DNA of 64,000 nucleotides from Congregibacter brevis (lineage in GTDB: Bacteria; Pseudomonadota; Gammaproteobacteria; Pseudomonadales; Halieaceae). Positions within the stretch are counted from its first letter, which is position 1; each line of letters opens with the position of its first letter. The notes below the pieces were generated by a model. That model had not been told where the DNA came from. It saw only the letters and a list, made by a program, of their open reading frames with translations, and ran no database searches. A program made the translations under genes and the position numbers. Below are positions 26,438 through 35,486 of the stretch, in pieces. Where the stretch lies: contig NZ_CP136865.1 of assembly GCF_045689245.1 (NCBI RefSeq), positions 2,542,001-2,606,000 of the forward strand, written 5' to 3'.

Positions 26438-28153
26438 ATGGCGCGCTATTACTTGCGATATCTCTCGGTGCTGATTGCCTTTACCTGCACATACTCAGTG
26501 TCCGCACAGGAAGACGCAGCGGATCTCGTGTTCTACGGAGCGAAGATCTACACCATGGACGAGGCAGCGCCTTGGGCAGAAGCGGTAGCGATTAGGGGAG
26601 ACACGATCGTCTATGTCGGCAGTGACGCTGGGGTAGACACCTTTGTCGGACCCAACACGCAGCGCCGGGACCTTGCGGGTAAGTTGCTCCTTCCGGGGTT
26701 CATTGATAGCCATATGCATGTTGGATCCACACTGCCTTATCTATTTGCTGCGAGCCTGTCGCCTGACATGACGCGCTCAGAGGCCTTGGAGACCATTGCC
26801 CAGCACGCACAGGAGTACCCAGACCAAGATCCACTTATTGGCACAGGCTTTTTAGGGGCGGCCTTTGGTCCCGAGGGGCCCACTGCCAAAGATCTTGATA
26901 GCGTAGTGTCTGATCGGGCCGTGATCATCTTTGATGAGGGCTTTCACTCTGCGTGGGTAAACACTGTCGCCATGGACGCGGTAGGGCTTACGGCAGATAC
27001 GCCTGATCCTAAACCCGGCGCGCATTTTTATCGTCGTTATCCCGACGGTAGCCCCACCGGTTGGTTGATCGAGGGGGAGGCCTTTGGCTGGGTGGCCGAG
27101 TCTCTGGGCGTGATTGATGCCGAAATCCTCGACAGGTCGGCAGACGAGTTTTTCGCCAGCATGTCTGCGATGGGGATCACAGCCGCATTTGACGCGGGTA
27201 TGATCGAAGGGGACGGACAGCTGTTTCGATTCATGGGCGGACGCGCTGATGAAGGAAAACTGCCCGTGCGCATCGTCGGGTCTCATTATGTCAACAGTGA
27301 GCGAGGACTCCGTACGGCGATGGATGACCTCAGCAGACTTTCTCGCGATTACGAGCATGAGTTTTTTGACGTCGAGGTGCTAAAGGTATCCCTTGATGGC
27401 ACTGTGGAAGCGCAAACCGCGTATACCATTGAACCTTATCTAGAGCCGCCAGGGCATCGCGCAGAACCTTTGGTTCCTCTTGATAAAACCAAAGAAGTGA
27501 TTGCCGCGGCAGCGGAGCAAAAGATTGATGTGCACCTGCACGCGATTGGAGACGGAGCAGTGCGTATGGGCCTTGATCTCGTGGAATACGCCCGTTCAGA
27601 ACATCCCGACAGCACGAGCCGTTTTACTATCTGCCATGCTCAAGTCGTGAATCCAGCCGATGTTCCTCGCTTTGGCGAGCTTGATGTCATCGTGCAGTCC
27701 ACGCCCACTTGGTACGCCTACGACGATATTGCTTTGGCTTACCTTGGAGAGGAGAGACTGGCGCATATGTATCCACTCAATTCTATTGCGGCGGCTGGCG
27801 GAAAAGTGACGCTAGGAAGCGACTTTCCTGCGAGCTGGATAGGCCTTGATGGCATGAACCCGGTGTTCAATATTGAAATGGCGCTGACGCGTCAGCCACC
27901 AGGAGATAAAGATTATCTGCCTCAGCCCCCTGTTGATGAGAGAATTACCCTCGAGCAAGCAATTCGGGGCTACACCATTGATGGTGCGTATCAGTTGGGG
28001 CTAGAGAAGGAGATCGGCTCTATAACGCCTGGAAAGCAAGCAGACATGGTTGTGCTGAATCGGGACCTGTTTTCCCTGGACGCTCATGGAATCCACGAAA
28101 CCAGAGTTGTCCTCACCATGGTGGATGGAGAGATAGTTTTTGAGTCGCCCTGA
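26438..28153 (+). CDS. exported YtcJ-like amidohydrolase
   Basis: 571 residues with an N-terminal signal peptide (about residues 1-23, YLSVLIAFTCTYSVSAQ) and AAGGAG before the ATG. Metal-dependent amidohydrolase of the YtcJ / N-substituted formamide deformylase branch: HMHVG metal motif near residue 92, a VHLHAIGD block with two histidines, the CHAQVV block, and the conserved aspartate in LGSDFPAS. The C-terminus returns to the small beta domain (PGKQADMVVLNRDLF). Substrate unknown; likely a periplasmic amide or cyclic amide. Confidence 0.85.
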   Translation: MARYYLRYLSVLIAFTCTYSVSAQEDAADLVFYGAKIYTMDEAAPWAEAVAIRGDTIVYVGSDAGVDTFVGPNTQRRDLAGKLLLPGFIDSHMHVGSTLPYLFAASLSPDMTRSEALETIAQHAQEYPDQDPLIGTGFLGAAFGPEGPTAKDLDSVVSDRAVIIFDEGFHSAWVNTVAMDAVGLTADTPDPKPGAHFYRRYPDGSPTGWLIEGEAFGWVAESLGVIDAEILDRSADEFFASMSAMGITAAFDAGMIEGDGQLFRFMGGRADEGKLPVRIVGSHYVNSERGLRTAMDDLSRLSRDYEHEFFDVEVLKVSLDGTVEAQTAYTIEPYLEPPGHRAEPLVPLDKTKEVIAAAAEQKIDVHLHAIGDGAVRMGLDLVEYARSEHPDSTSRFTICHAQVVNPADVPRFGELDVIVQSTPTWYAYDDIALAYLGEERLAHMYPLNSIAAAGGKVTLGSDFPASWIGLDGMNPVFNIEMALTRQPPGDKDYLPQPPVDERITLEQAIRGYTIDGAYQLGLEKEIGSITPGKQADMVVLNRDLFSLDAHGIHETRVVLTMVDGEIVFESP

Positions 28154-28218
28154 GAATACCGCAAGCCCCTGAGTGTTGTTGATTAGAGGCTCGCGGTTCG
28201 CTTAGTCTGTGTGGCTGA

Positions 28219-31200
28219 TTACCCTTCGGCGCTGCGCGCGTCTTTGGGTCCTCGTGGATCATTGCTAGCGCGTGGTACTTGCCGATCCGGTGCAGCCACA
28301 GCTGGCGCCGGTGTCTCTGAGAACAGCACTATTTGTCCAGTTTCGATGTGCAGTTCTTGCACGGGGGCCGGGGCGACGCGAGGGTCGTTCACCGCTCGGC
28401 CCTGTTCATTTACGCCATTACCCGGCGCATTGGCGGCTTCGGCTTCCACAGAAAGGCCGGCGGTAGCTGGCTCTGGCTGCAGTTCAGACTGAGTCTCGGT
28501 CTCATCAATACTCTGAGGCTCACTGCTTTCCGCGTCCGCAGTCGTAAGGGCGTCTTCGGCCGGAGCATATTCTGTAGCAGGACGCTCCTGACGGGCGGGC
28601 TCCGGGGCTAAGCCCATGGCGGCTTCGATACTGGTGCTGGCAACGGCGGGAGCGATCGATTCTTCGCTAGCGCTTTCGGGGGATGCCGCTACCTGACTGC
28701 TGTCATCGCTATCCACTTGAGTTTGAGCGATCGCTTCATCGGAGGGTTTCGCTTCAGATGCCGCGTCCGTGTCAGCTGCTGTGATGCCTGCGGCATGTTC
28801 TGCCATGCCTACAACCGCACTTGAGCCGGCGACCGTACCGGCGGAAACCTTGGATGTAGAAACAGCTTCATCAGCCGCCTCCGCTGCCGCAGTTGTCGCG
28901 AATTCTTCGCCCGAAGGATCAGTGGCGGTAGCACCTGTTGCAGCTGCGACGGCTTCTGCGGTTGCATCCGTTGCCGCGGCTACAGGGCGACGACGACGGC
29001 GGCGAGGTTCTCCGCGACGCTGGTCACTAGGACGCTTCCTGGGTTTGGAGTTGTCAGCTGAGTCTGTATCACCTTCACCGTCTGCTGCGCTTGCTTCGTC
29101 CGCTTCGCCAGCTTCGGTAGTGGTGTTATCTCCGGTGCTCTCTTGATTCTCGGTTCCTGTGCGGCGGCCTCCGCGAGAGCGGCGACGGCGTCGACGGCGA
29201 GTGCCATCTTCTGACTTTTCGTTACCTTCGCTATCCGAGGAGACGTCCGCATTTGCTTCGCCGGCGTCGGCTGTTGCTTCGGCGCTAGTAGTTTCTGCGC
29301 TTTGCTCTTGAGCATCACCGTTGCGATTTTGGTTGCGGCCCTGACCGCCTCGGCGACGACGGCCTCTATTTCGCTTAGGTCGGTCATCTTCCGATGCTTC
29401 GCTATCAGACTTCTTGGTCTCGGCTGCAGGAGCCGGCGCTTCTTTCTTAGCCTCGGCGGTGGCTTCCTCTGACTCCGCGTTGGGATCACCAAAGAAGCTC
29501 ACCCAAAGACGCTGAGCCAAACCGGGCTTCGCAGCAACTGCTGCTCCGGCTACCGCTGCGGTTGCCGCGACCGACGCAGGAGCTTCGCTTTCAACGGCCT
29601 CCACAGGGGCTGGGGCCGCGGTCGGTGCGATGGTTTGCACCAGCGCTTCCTGGCTGGGGAGGCTGTTGTCATGGGAATCAGAAATGCTGTCTGCATCGGG
29701 TACTGCAATATCGACTTTGTAGCTGGTTTGCTGATCTCCATCGACTTCATCGTCACGCAGGCGTGTCACTTCAAAGTGCGGCGTTTCGAGATTTGGATTC
29801 GGGATTACCAGTACACGAACTCGCGTTAGGGACTCGATTTCGCTTAAAGCGACGCGTTTTTCGTTGAGTAAATAGGCAGCCACATCAACAGGCACGATAG
29901 CGCGGACTTCAGCACTACGATCTTTGATGGCTTCCTCTTCAAGAAGACGGAGAATCGATAGGGACAGGGACTTGGTGTCGCGAATACTGCCTTGTCCCGT
30001 GCAGCGGGGGCATACAATCGCGCTAGTCTCGCCCAGGGAGGGCCGCAGACGCTGGCGGGACATCTCCAGTAGTCCAAAACGCGATATTCGTCCTACCTGT
30101 ACACGGGCACGATCAATGGCCAAAGCGTCACGCATGCGGTTTTCGACCGCGCGCTGATTGCGCGCCGCGAGCATATCGATGAAATCGATAACAACCAGTC
30201 CACCCATATCACGGAGTCGCAGTTGTCTCGCCACTTCGTCGGCAGCTTCAAGGTTAGTTTGAAGCGCGGTTTCTTCAATGTTTACACCCTTGGTCGCGCG
30301 GGCAGAGTTGATGTCGATAGAGACCAAGGCCTCTGTGGGGTCGATAACAATAGAGCCGCCGGAGGGCAATCTCACCTCCCGTTGGAAGGCGGACTCGATC
30401 TGGCTCTCAATCTGGAATCGATTGAAGAGGGGGATATTGTCTTCATAAAGCTTGATGCGCTGCTGGTACTTGGGCATCACCATGCTGACGAAGTCCATGG
30501 CCTGCTTGAAGGCATCCGGAGAATCGATGAGAACCTGGTCTACATCATCTCTCAGGTAATCGCGCACAGCGCGAATGATGACGTTGCTCTCCTGATAAAG
30601 CAGTACCGGAGACCTGTTCTCTTCGCCTGCTTTGCTCACGGCCTCCCATAGTTGCAGAAGGTAGTTCAAATCCCATTGGAGCTCCTCGGCTGAACGTCCC
30701 ACACCGGCGGTACGGATGATGACACCCATACCATCAGGGATGTCGAGCGCGCTGAGGGCTTCGCGTAACTCGGCTCTATCGTCACCTTCAATGCGACGGG
30801 AGATGCCACCGGCACGGGGGTTGTTGGGCATGAGCACCATGTACCGCCCGGGCAGACTGATAAACGTTGTTAGTGCTGCGCCTTTATTGCCGCGTTCTTC
30901 CTTATCGACTTGTACTATCAGTCGGGTGCCTTCCTTCACCACATCGCGAATTGAAAACTTACCGTCTATGTCTTTCGGGTTGCGATAAAAGTATTCACGG
31001 GCGATTTCCTTGACGGACAGGAAGCCGTGGCGTTCCGCGCCGAAATCGACAAACGCCGCTTCCAGGCTGGGTTCAACTCGGGTGATTTTGCCAACGTAGA
31101 TGTTGGCTTTCTTTTGCAGGCGGGTTCTGTTTTCGATATCCAGATCGTAAAGCTTCTGGCCGTCGACGAGTGCTACGCGCATTTCTTCTGCGTGCGTAGC

Positions 31201-31221
31201 ATTGATAAGCATTTTCTTCAT
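28219..31221 (-). CDS. rne: ribonuclease E
   Basis: Endoribonuclease that starts mRNA decay and processes rRNA and tRNA, and scaffolds the degradosome. 1000 residues. The N-terminal catalytic half (to about residue 510) has the S1 domain (QKKANIYVGKITRVEPSLEAAF style region at 37-57), the DNase-I-like segment IDPTEALVSIDINSARATKG, the metal aspartate in VVIDFIDML, and the zinc link VCPRCTGQGS. The C-terminal half is disordered, Ala/Glu-rich with several Arg-rich clusters (PKRNRGRRRRGGQGRNQNRN) that bind RNA. Preceded by a long structured leader, as expected for an autoregulated gene. Confidence 0.95.
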   Translation of the reverse strand: MKKMLINATHAEEMRVALVDGQKLYDLDIENRTRLQKKANIYVGKITRVEPSLEAAFVDFGAERHGFLSVKEIAREYFYRNPKDIDGKFSIRDVVKEGTRLIVQVDKEERGNKGAALTTFISLPGRYMVLMPNNPRAGGISRRIEGDDRAELREALSALDIPDGMGVIIRTAGVGRSAEELQWDLNYLLQLWEAVSKAGEENRSPVLLYQESNVIIRAVRDYLRDDVDQVLIDSPDAFKQAMDFVSMVMPKYQQRIKLYEDNIPLFNRFQIESQIESAFQREVRLPSGGSIVIDPTEALVSIDINSARATKGVNIEETALQTNLEAADEVARQLRLRDMGGLVVIDFIDMLAARNQRAVENRMRDALAIDRARVQVGRISRFGLLEMSRQRLRPSLGETSAIVCPRCTGQGSIRDTKSLSLSILRLLEEEAIKDRSAEVRAIVPVDVAAYLLNEKRVALSEIESLTRVRVLVIPNPNLETPHFEVTRLRDDEVDGDQQTSYKVDIAVPDADSISDSHDNSLPSQEALVQTIAPTAAPAPVEAVESEAPASVAATAAVAGAAVAAKPGLAQRLWVSFFGDPNAESEEATAEAKKEAPAPAAETKKSDSEASEDDRPKRNRGRRRRGGQGRNQNRNGDAQEQSAETTSAEATADAGEANADVSSDSEGNEKSEDGTRRRRRRRSRGGRRTGTENQESTGDNTTTEAGEADEASAADGEGDTDSADNSKPRKRPSDQRRGEPRRRRRRPVAAATDATAEAVAAATGATATDPSGEEFATTAAAEAADEAVSTSKVSAGTVAGSSAVVGMAEHAAGITAADTDAASEAKPSDEAIAQTQVDSDDSSQVAASPESASEESIAPAVASTSIEAAMGLAPEPARQERPATEYAPAEDALTTADAESSEPQSIDETETQSELQPEPATAGLSVEAEAANAPGNGVNEQGRAVNDPRVAPAPVQELHIETGQIVLFSETPAPAVAAPDRQVPRASNDPRGPKDARSAEG

Positions 31222-31322
31222 GTCTAACTAAACCTCTCGTGGGGTTTAGCCGGCGCATGCCAGTGCGTACCTGCGAATTGCCTGTTTACGACTTCGTAAA
31301 CCAGCGAACTCACTTCGTACGC

Positions 31323-31362
31323 TGCAGTAAAGGCCAAGCCGTGAGACGGCGGTTTTACTGCA
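31323..31362 (-). promoter_or_regulatory. large hairpin in the rne 5' leader
   Basis: TGCAGTAAA (31323-31331) pairs with TTTACTGCA (31354-31362), and an inner stem GCCGT/ACGGC with a three-base loop sits at 31338-31350. In the rne transcript this is a two-tier stem-loop about 100 bases before the start codon. In E. coli RNase E controls its own mRNA through hairpins in its leader; the same role here is an inference from position and shape. A second small hairpin GTTTACG/CGTAAAC lies at 31284-31301. Confidence 0.5.
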
Positions 31363-31806
31363 CTAGTTGTTATCTCCGAGCGGTCAGCGTTTGCTGCCGT
31401 TCAGTGCTAATTCTGGTCTTGCCCCGGCAACCCTGTCTCTTTGGTGTTGCAATCGGGGGCTTCTTGCCTTGCTTCGTCCTCAGGAAATTTCTTTCCCAGC
31501 CCGTGTAACCGTCGGGCTATAAGTCCCCTTGAGTACCTCATGGACGGCTCCCGTCACTCCGGTGCCTGATCCTGTTTCCGTTTGTTAGAACGGTCCGCTC
31601 TTTAGGACTGCGAGCTCAGCAAAAAGCCTTCTGTAAACTCTTTGTTTTCTTTTCAAATCGGGCTGTGCAAGCGGTCATTCGTCTCATACTTGCGTAGCAT
31701 CGTATAATTCCGGCAGTGGATTCTCTTGGCGGTAATCAAGTGCCTTTCTCCAACGCTTGTTCTAGCCAGGGACCCGCTAATAACTCATTAAGTGAAACTG
31801 CCAATA

Positions 31807-31841
31807 AGTCAGCTGAACGAGTCAGCTGAATGAGTCAGCTG
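31807..31841. repeat. three tandem 13-base repeats with CAGCTG cores
   Basis: AGTCAGCTGAACG, AGTCAGCTGAATG and a shortened AGTCAGCTG follow one another without gaps. Each unit holds the palindrome CAGCTG at a fixed 13-base spacing. They lie about 150 bases before rluC. Confidence 0.75.
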
Positions 31842-31987
31842 TTAGAAGGGCCTGTCGGGAAAGGTTGTTGCGTCAAATCCGTTGCTCGCGCAGCATACTA
31901 GCAGCTAGCTTGCTTCTGCTCAAATAAAAGAAGGACGTTGAATTAGCTAATGCTTAAGCTTTCCAAACGCTTACGGGGACTCATGAC

Positions 31988-32917
31988 ATGAGCGCTGTGC
32001 GCTTTCTAACCGTTGATGAGCGGGGAGAGGGGCAGCGTCTCGATAACTTTGTGCTTCGAGAGTGCCCGGCGATTCCCAAGACCCGGCTCTATCGCGCCAT
32101 GCGCAAGGGGGAGATTAGGGTCAATAAGGGGCGTGTGAAGCCTGATAGGCGGTTGCTACTCGGGGATATTGTGCGTTTGCCGCCCCTATCCGCTCCGGAG
32201 CCCCGGGAGCCCGGCGTAGCGCCAAGCGGGTGGCAGGAGCGCCTTGCTTCGCGCATTGTATTTGAGGACGAGCATCTTTTAGCGATCAATAAACCCTCGG
32301 GAATCGCTGTACACGGAGGTAGCGGCCTTCAATTTGGTTTAATCGAGACCTTGCGCACGATGCGCCCAGAGGCTCGGTTCCTGGAGCTTGTGCATCGTCT
32401 TGATCGAGAAACGTCAGGCCTCATTCTGATAGCTAAGAAACCCGCTGCCTTGCGGGCTTTGCACGAGCTGTTGAGAAGCCAGGGGAAGATAGATAAACGC
32501 TATCTTGCTCTGGTCGAGGGATCTTGGCCGCGGCATTTGCGCTTGGTGGAAGCACCTCTCCAGCGCTTTGAGCGGAAGTCCGGGGAGCGACAGGTAAAGG
32601 TTTCGAAGGAGGGTAAGCCCTCAGCGACAGAGTTCAGAGTGCGCGACAGTTTCGCCGATGCCACCTTGGTTCAGGCGCGACCTCTGACGGGAAGAACACA
32701 TCAAATCCGTGTTCACGCTTTGCATGCCGGCCACACACTGCTTGGCGATGGCAAGTATCAAAGTGCACGCAGCGAAGGTTTAGCGCAGAAATTGCAGCTC
32801 AGACGATTGTTTTTGCACGCAGAATCACTGTCTTTTGTGCTCAATGATCAGTCTTACGCGCTCAATGCTCCGCTAGATGAGGAGCTTGATGTGGTATTAA
32901 AAAAGCTCTCTAAATAG
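31988..32917 (+). CDS. rluC: 23S rRNA pseudouridine synthase RluC
   Basis: Converts U955, U2504 and U2580 of 23S rRNA (E. coli numbering) to pseudouridine. 309 residues: an N-terminal S4 RNA-binding domain (RLDNFVLRECPAIPKTRLYR, KGEIRVNKGR) and the RluA-type catalytic domain with HRLDRETSGL, catalytic D139. The neighbour rne on the divergent side and maf/yceF downstream give the same gene group as E. coli rne-rluC-yceF, which separates RluC from RluD. Its stop overlaps the convergent maf gene by eight bases. Confidence 0.92.
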   Translation: MSAVRFLTVDERGEGQRLDNFVLRECPAIPKTRLYRAMRKGEIRVNKGRVKPDRRLLLGDIVRLPPLSAPEPREPGVAPSGWQERLASRIVFEDEHLLAINKPSGIAVHGGSGLQFGLIETLRTMRPEARFLELVHRLDRETSGLILIAKKPAALRALHELLRSQGKIDKRYLALVEGSWPRHLRLVEAPLQRFERKSGERQVKVSKEGKPSATEFRVRDSFADATLVQARPLTGRTHQIRVHALHAGHTLLGDGKYQSARSEGLAQKLQLRRLFLHAESLSFVLNDQSYALNAPLDEELDVVLKKLSK

Positions 32918-33512
32918 TTGTTTTTAATGGATTTATGCCTAACTTTCGCAGCTCGTCGCAGGTCGCGATTAATGGTAGCCCCTCCAAAGCGGTCGGGTCA
33001 TCACTTTCCAGCGATGTGAACAAACAAATCCCCAGTCCTTCCCAGCGGAAGCTTCCTGCGCAATCCAGGGGCTGCTCTCGTTGAACGTAGTCGGCAATCT
33101 CGGCAGCTGAGAGTTCTCTGAACCTCACCGTGGTGGGGACGCATCGTTGGGCCACCACATGCCCGTTCCGTGCGAAACTCACGGCAGTAAAGAAGTGCAC
33201 CGCCTGCCCGCTACAGAGTCGCAGTTGTGCCTCAGCTGCCGGCACGCTTCCAGGTTTGCCTATTAGCTTTTCAGATAATGCTGCGACCTGATCGCTCCCG
33301 ATGACGATGGCATTGGGGTACATGGTCGATATTGCGAGTGCTTTCTCGTCCCCGAGGCGCCGTGCCAAGGCTTCTGGCGCTTCGTTTTCATAGGCTGTTT
33401 CAGCGGTCTTTGGGTCCGCGCAGCTAAATGGGATAGCAAGACGCTCCAAAAGGGCCCTCCGATACTTTGAGGTGGATGCCAGGATCAGGGTCGTACTCTG
33501 AGATAATTCCAT
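32910..33512 (-). CDS. yceF: Maf-type nucleotide pyrophosphatase (YceF subfamily)
   Basis: Hydrolyses modified nucleotides; the YceF subfamily prefers 7-methyl-GTP. 200 residues with the Maf signature LILASTSKYRRALLERL (substrate loop), a conserved KAL block and the catalytic aspartate in VIGSDQVA; AQLRLCSGQAVHFFTA matches the family's 'L..LSGK.H.v.T' block. Genome position beside rluC and yceD supports the YceF rather than YhdE assignment. Confidence 0.88.
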   Translation of the reverse strand: MELSQSTTLILASTSKYRRALLERLAIPFSCADPKTAETAYENEAPEALARRLGDEKALAISTMYPNAIVIGSDQVAALSEKLIGKPGSVPAAEAQLRLCSGQAVHFFTAVSFARNGHVVAQRCVPTTVRFRELSAAEIADYVQREQPLDCAGSFRWEGLGICLFTSLESDDPTALEGLPLIATCDELRKLGINPLKTTI

Positions 33513-33554
33513 CGAGCTATGGTTTAGCTAACGCTCGGGATTGTAAAGATTTTT

Positions 33555-33583
33555 TTGACAAGTGAGGGGGTGATCACTATAGT
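33555..33583 (+). promoter_or_regulatory. consensus sigma-70 promoter of yceD-rpmF
   Basis: TTGACA (33555-33560) and TATAGT (33578-33583) are exactly 17 bases apart. The predicted start of transcription is at about 33590, which is two bases before the yceD ATG at 33592, leaving no room for a ribosome-binding site. It lies in the 79-base gap between divergent maf and yceD. Confidence 0.8.
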
Positions 33584-33591
33584 GCGCCGCC

Positions 33592-34140
33592 ATGTTGGCA
33601 GCCCCCCTCCCGAATACGGTCAATATCCGAAAAGCAGTGACCCGTTCGGCGCGTTATGAAGGAAGCCTTGGAGCCGAGCAAATCCCGCAGTTCGCGGAGT
33701 TGTTGGATCCGGCTTCACCAGAAATTGAGGTGGTTGTAGAGTTCGGAGAAAACGACGACGGGCAGCAATTTGCCGCCGTCGAAATGCAGGGAAAAGTGGT
33801 GCTGGAATGTCAGCGCTGCCTGCAACCGGTGATTTGCGAGTTGTCAGGGAATAGCCGTCTGGGCATCGTGCCGGGCGACGAGCAGGCGAAGCAGTTATCA
33901 GCGGGCCTGGAGCCACTTATTGCGGTTGATGATGTGGATCTCTGGGAGCTGGCTGAGGAAGAATTGGCGCTGGCCTTGCCAGTGGTGGCGTACCACCCGG
34001 ATGGTGAGTGCGAGCCACCGAAGAGTGATCGGCAGGGCCGGTCAGAAGATCAAGAACTGGGGTTGTCCGAGGAAGTGTCGGCTAACCCTTTTAGTGTTTT
34101 GTCGTCGTTGTTGAATAACGACGACACGAAGGAGAAATAG
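33592..34140 (+). CDS. yceD: YceD/DUF177 family protein
   Basis: 182 residues. DUF177 proteins are required for normal 23S rRNA levels and are nearly always next to rpmF, as here (three bases). The zinc-ribbon-like pair CQRC is seen in VVLECQRCLQPV (residues 65-75), and the acidic C-terminal tail is typical. The N-terminus PLPNTVNIRKAVTRSARYEG aligns with known family starts, so ATG at 33592 is the real start even though it lies at the predicted transcription start. Confidence 0.9.
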   Translation: MLAAPLPNTVNIRKAVTRSARYEGSLGAEQIPQFAELLDPASPEIEVVVEFGENDDGQQFAAVEMQGKVVLECQRCLQPVICELSGNSRLGIVPGDEQAKQLSAGLEPLIAVDDVDLWELAEEELALALPVVAYHPDGECEPPKSDRQGRSEDQELGLSEEVSANPFSVLSSLLNNDDTKEK

Positions 34141-34143
34141 CTC

Positions 34144-34326
34144 ATGGCTGTTCAGAAGAGTAAAAAGACCCGTTCGCGGCGTGGTATGCGTCGTTCGCAC
34201 GACTCGCTGAGTGGACCAACGTTGAACGTTGATCAGACAACTGGTGAGACCCATCGTCGCCACCACGTGACTGCTGACGGTTTTTACCGCGGCAAAAAAG
34301 TGGTTGAAACAGGCTCTGACGACTAA
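34144..34326 (+). CDS. rpmF: 50S ribosomal protein L32
   Basis: 60 residues beginning MAVQKSKKTRSRRGMRRSHD, the standard L32 start, and ending in the loop and strand TGETHRRHHVTADGFYRGKK. This is the form without zinc-binding cysteines. AAGGAG lies seven bases before the ATG and the gene follows yceD after three bases, as one transcript. Confidence 0.96.
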   Translation: MAVQKSKKTRSRRGMRRSHDSLSGPTLNVDQTTGETHRRHHVTADGFYRGKKVVETGSDD

Positions 34327-34514
34327 GTCACCTGTTTTTGGTAACCAGATCAGGCGCGCTTTCGCCTGGCACGCAAGTAGCTTTATAGCGGCACCTTTGG
34401 ACAAGCACAGCGCGACGAACAAGTCGGCTTGGTTTGAACTGGGTGCCGTATTCGTTGCTAGACCCGTGTAATGCCGTTGCAGGTTCAGCTGCCCGGCATC
34501 TTTGGAGGTAAACC
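34327..34514. other. gap where plsX and fabH usually lie
   Basis: 188 bases between rpmF and fabD with no reading frame of note. It has one hairpin (CAGGCG at 34351-34356 with CGCCTG at 34363-34368, no T-run) and ends with a strong ribosome-binding site TGGAGG for fabD. Any fabD promoter would be here; I see no good consensus. Confidence 0.6.
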
Positions 34515-35462
34515 ATGAGTCAAGATCTCGCGTTTTTGTTTCCTGGTCAGGGTAGCCAGCGTATCGGCATGCTCGCCGACGCAACGGAGCAGTTTGCCGA
34601 AGCGGCGCAGGTGTTTGAAGAAGCTTCCGATGCGCTTGGCTTTGATCTTCACGCCTTGGTCAGCAGCGGCGATCCCGAGCAACTTAATCTTACTGAGTTC
34701 ACGCAGCCAGCATTACTGGCTGCATCCGTCGCGCTATGGCGGGTCTGGGAAGCGAAGGTCGGTGCTCGGCCGGCGGCGATGGCGGGCCATAGCCTTGGAG
34801 AGTTTTCTGCTCTGTGCTGTGCCGGGGCCATTAGCTTGAGAGATTCAGTTTCACTAGTGCGTGAGCGCGGTCGTTTCATGCAAACAGCAGTTCCCGTCGG
34901 TGTTGGCGCAATGGCTGCGATTCTGGGACTGGACGATGAGCAGGTTACTGCAATCTGCGAAGATATATCAGGCAGTGACGGCGGTGTGGTCCAGGCGGTG
35001 AATTTTAACGCACCTGGCCAAGTGGTCATCGCTGGCCACAGTGCAGCGGTAGATGGTGCAATTACGGCGCTTAAAGCTGCCGGAGCGAAGCGTGCCATGC
35101 CTCTGCCTGTCAGCGCACCTTTCCATACGGCTTTGATGCTGCCAGCGGGTGAAAGACTTGCTGAAGTGCTGCAGGGAATCTCGATAGCCAAGCCCGAGAT
35201 TCCCGTCGTGCACAACGTTCACGCGCAAACCGAAGAAGATCCAGAGAGCATCCGCGATTTGCTGGTACAGCAAATTTCTGCGCCCGTACGTTGGACGTCG
35301 TGCGTTGCAACTTTGCAGTCCATGGGCGCTGTACAATTTGCGGAGTGCGGGGCCGGCAAGGTTCTGGGCGGACTGTTAAGACGCATAGACAAGAGCGCTA
35401 GCTGCGTTTATTTGGAAGCTCCGGATGATCTGTTGTCCGCGGTTACTGAGCTGGCTGATTAA
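34515..35462 (+). CDS. fabD: malonyl-CoA:ACP transacylase
   Basis: Transfers the malonyl group from CoA to acyl carrier protein for fatty acid synthesis. 315 residues; nucleophile S93 in GHSLGE, catalytic H204 in APFHTALM, and the QGSQ oxyanion segment at residues 12-15. Followed after 24 bases by fabG. TGGAGG ribosome-binding site. Confidence 0.96.
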   Translation: MSQDLAFLFPGQGSQRIGMLADATEQFAEAAQVFEEASDALGFDLHALVSSGDPEQLNLTEFTQPALLAASVALWRVWEAKVGARPAAMAGHSLGEFSALCCAGAISLRDSVSLVRERGRFMQTAVPVGVGAMAAILGLDDEQVTAICEDISGSDGGVVQAVNFNAPGQVVIAGHSAAVDGAITALKAAGAKRAMPLPVSAPFHTALMLPAGERLAEVLQGISIAKPEIPVVHNVHAQTEEDPESIRDLLVQQISAPVRWTSCVATLQSMGAVQFAECGAGKVLGGLLRRIDKSASCVYLEAPDDLLSAVTELAD

Positions 35463-35486
35463 TCTAAGGAACGCTGGGGAAAGACT

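Larger units (their letters stand above)
31222..31987. other. divergent leader region of rne and rluC
   Basis: 766 bases without a convincing gene. The rne side holds two stable hairpins (31284-31301 and 31323-31362). The middle has a perfect TATAAT at 31703-31708 reading toward rluC, without a good -35. The rluC side carries three 13-base repeats (31807-31841). It probably contains promoters for both genes and the rne autoregulatory leader. Confidence 0.6.

Noticed and set aside
28769..29146. Plus-strand frame of 125 residues opposite rne
   Set aside because: It mirrors the repetitive Ala/Glu/Arg codons of the rne C-terminal half and has no ribosome-binding site; the composition is an artefact of the other strand.
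31239..31508. Plus-strand frame of 89 residues in the rne leader
   Set aside because: It is Cys/Arg-rich without a domain, overlaps the leader hairpins and lacks a plausible ribosome-binding site.
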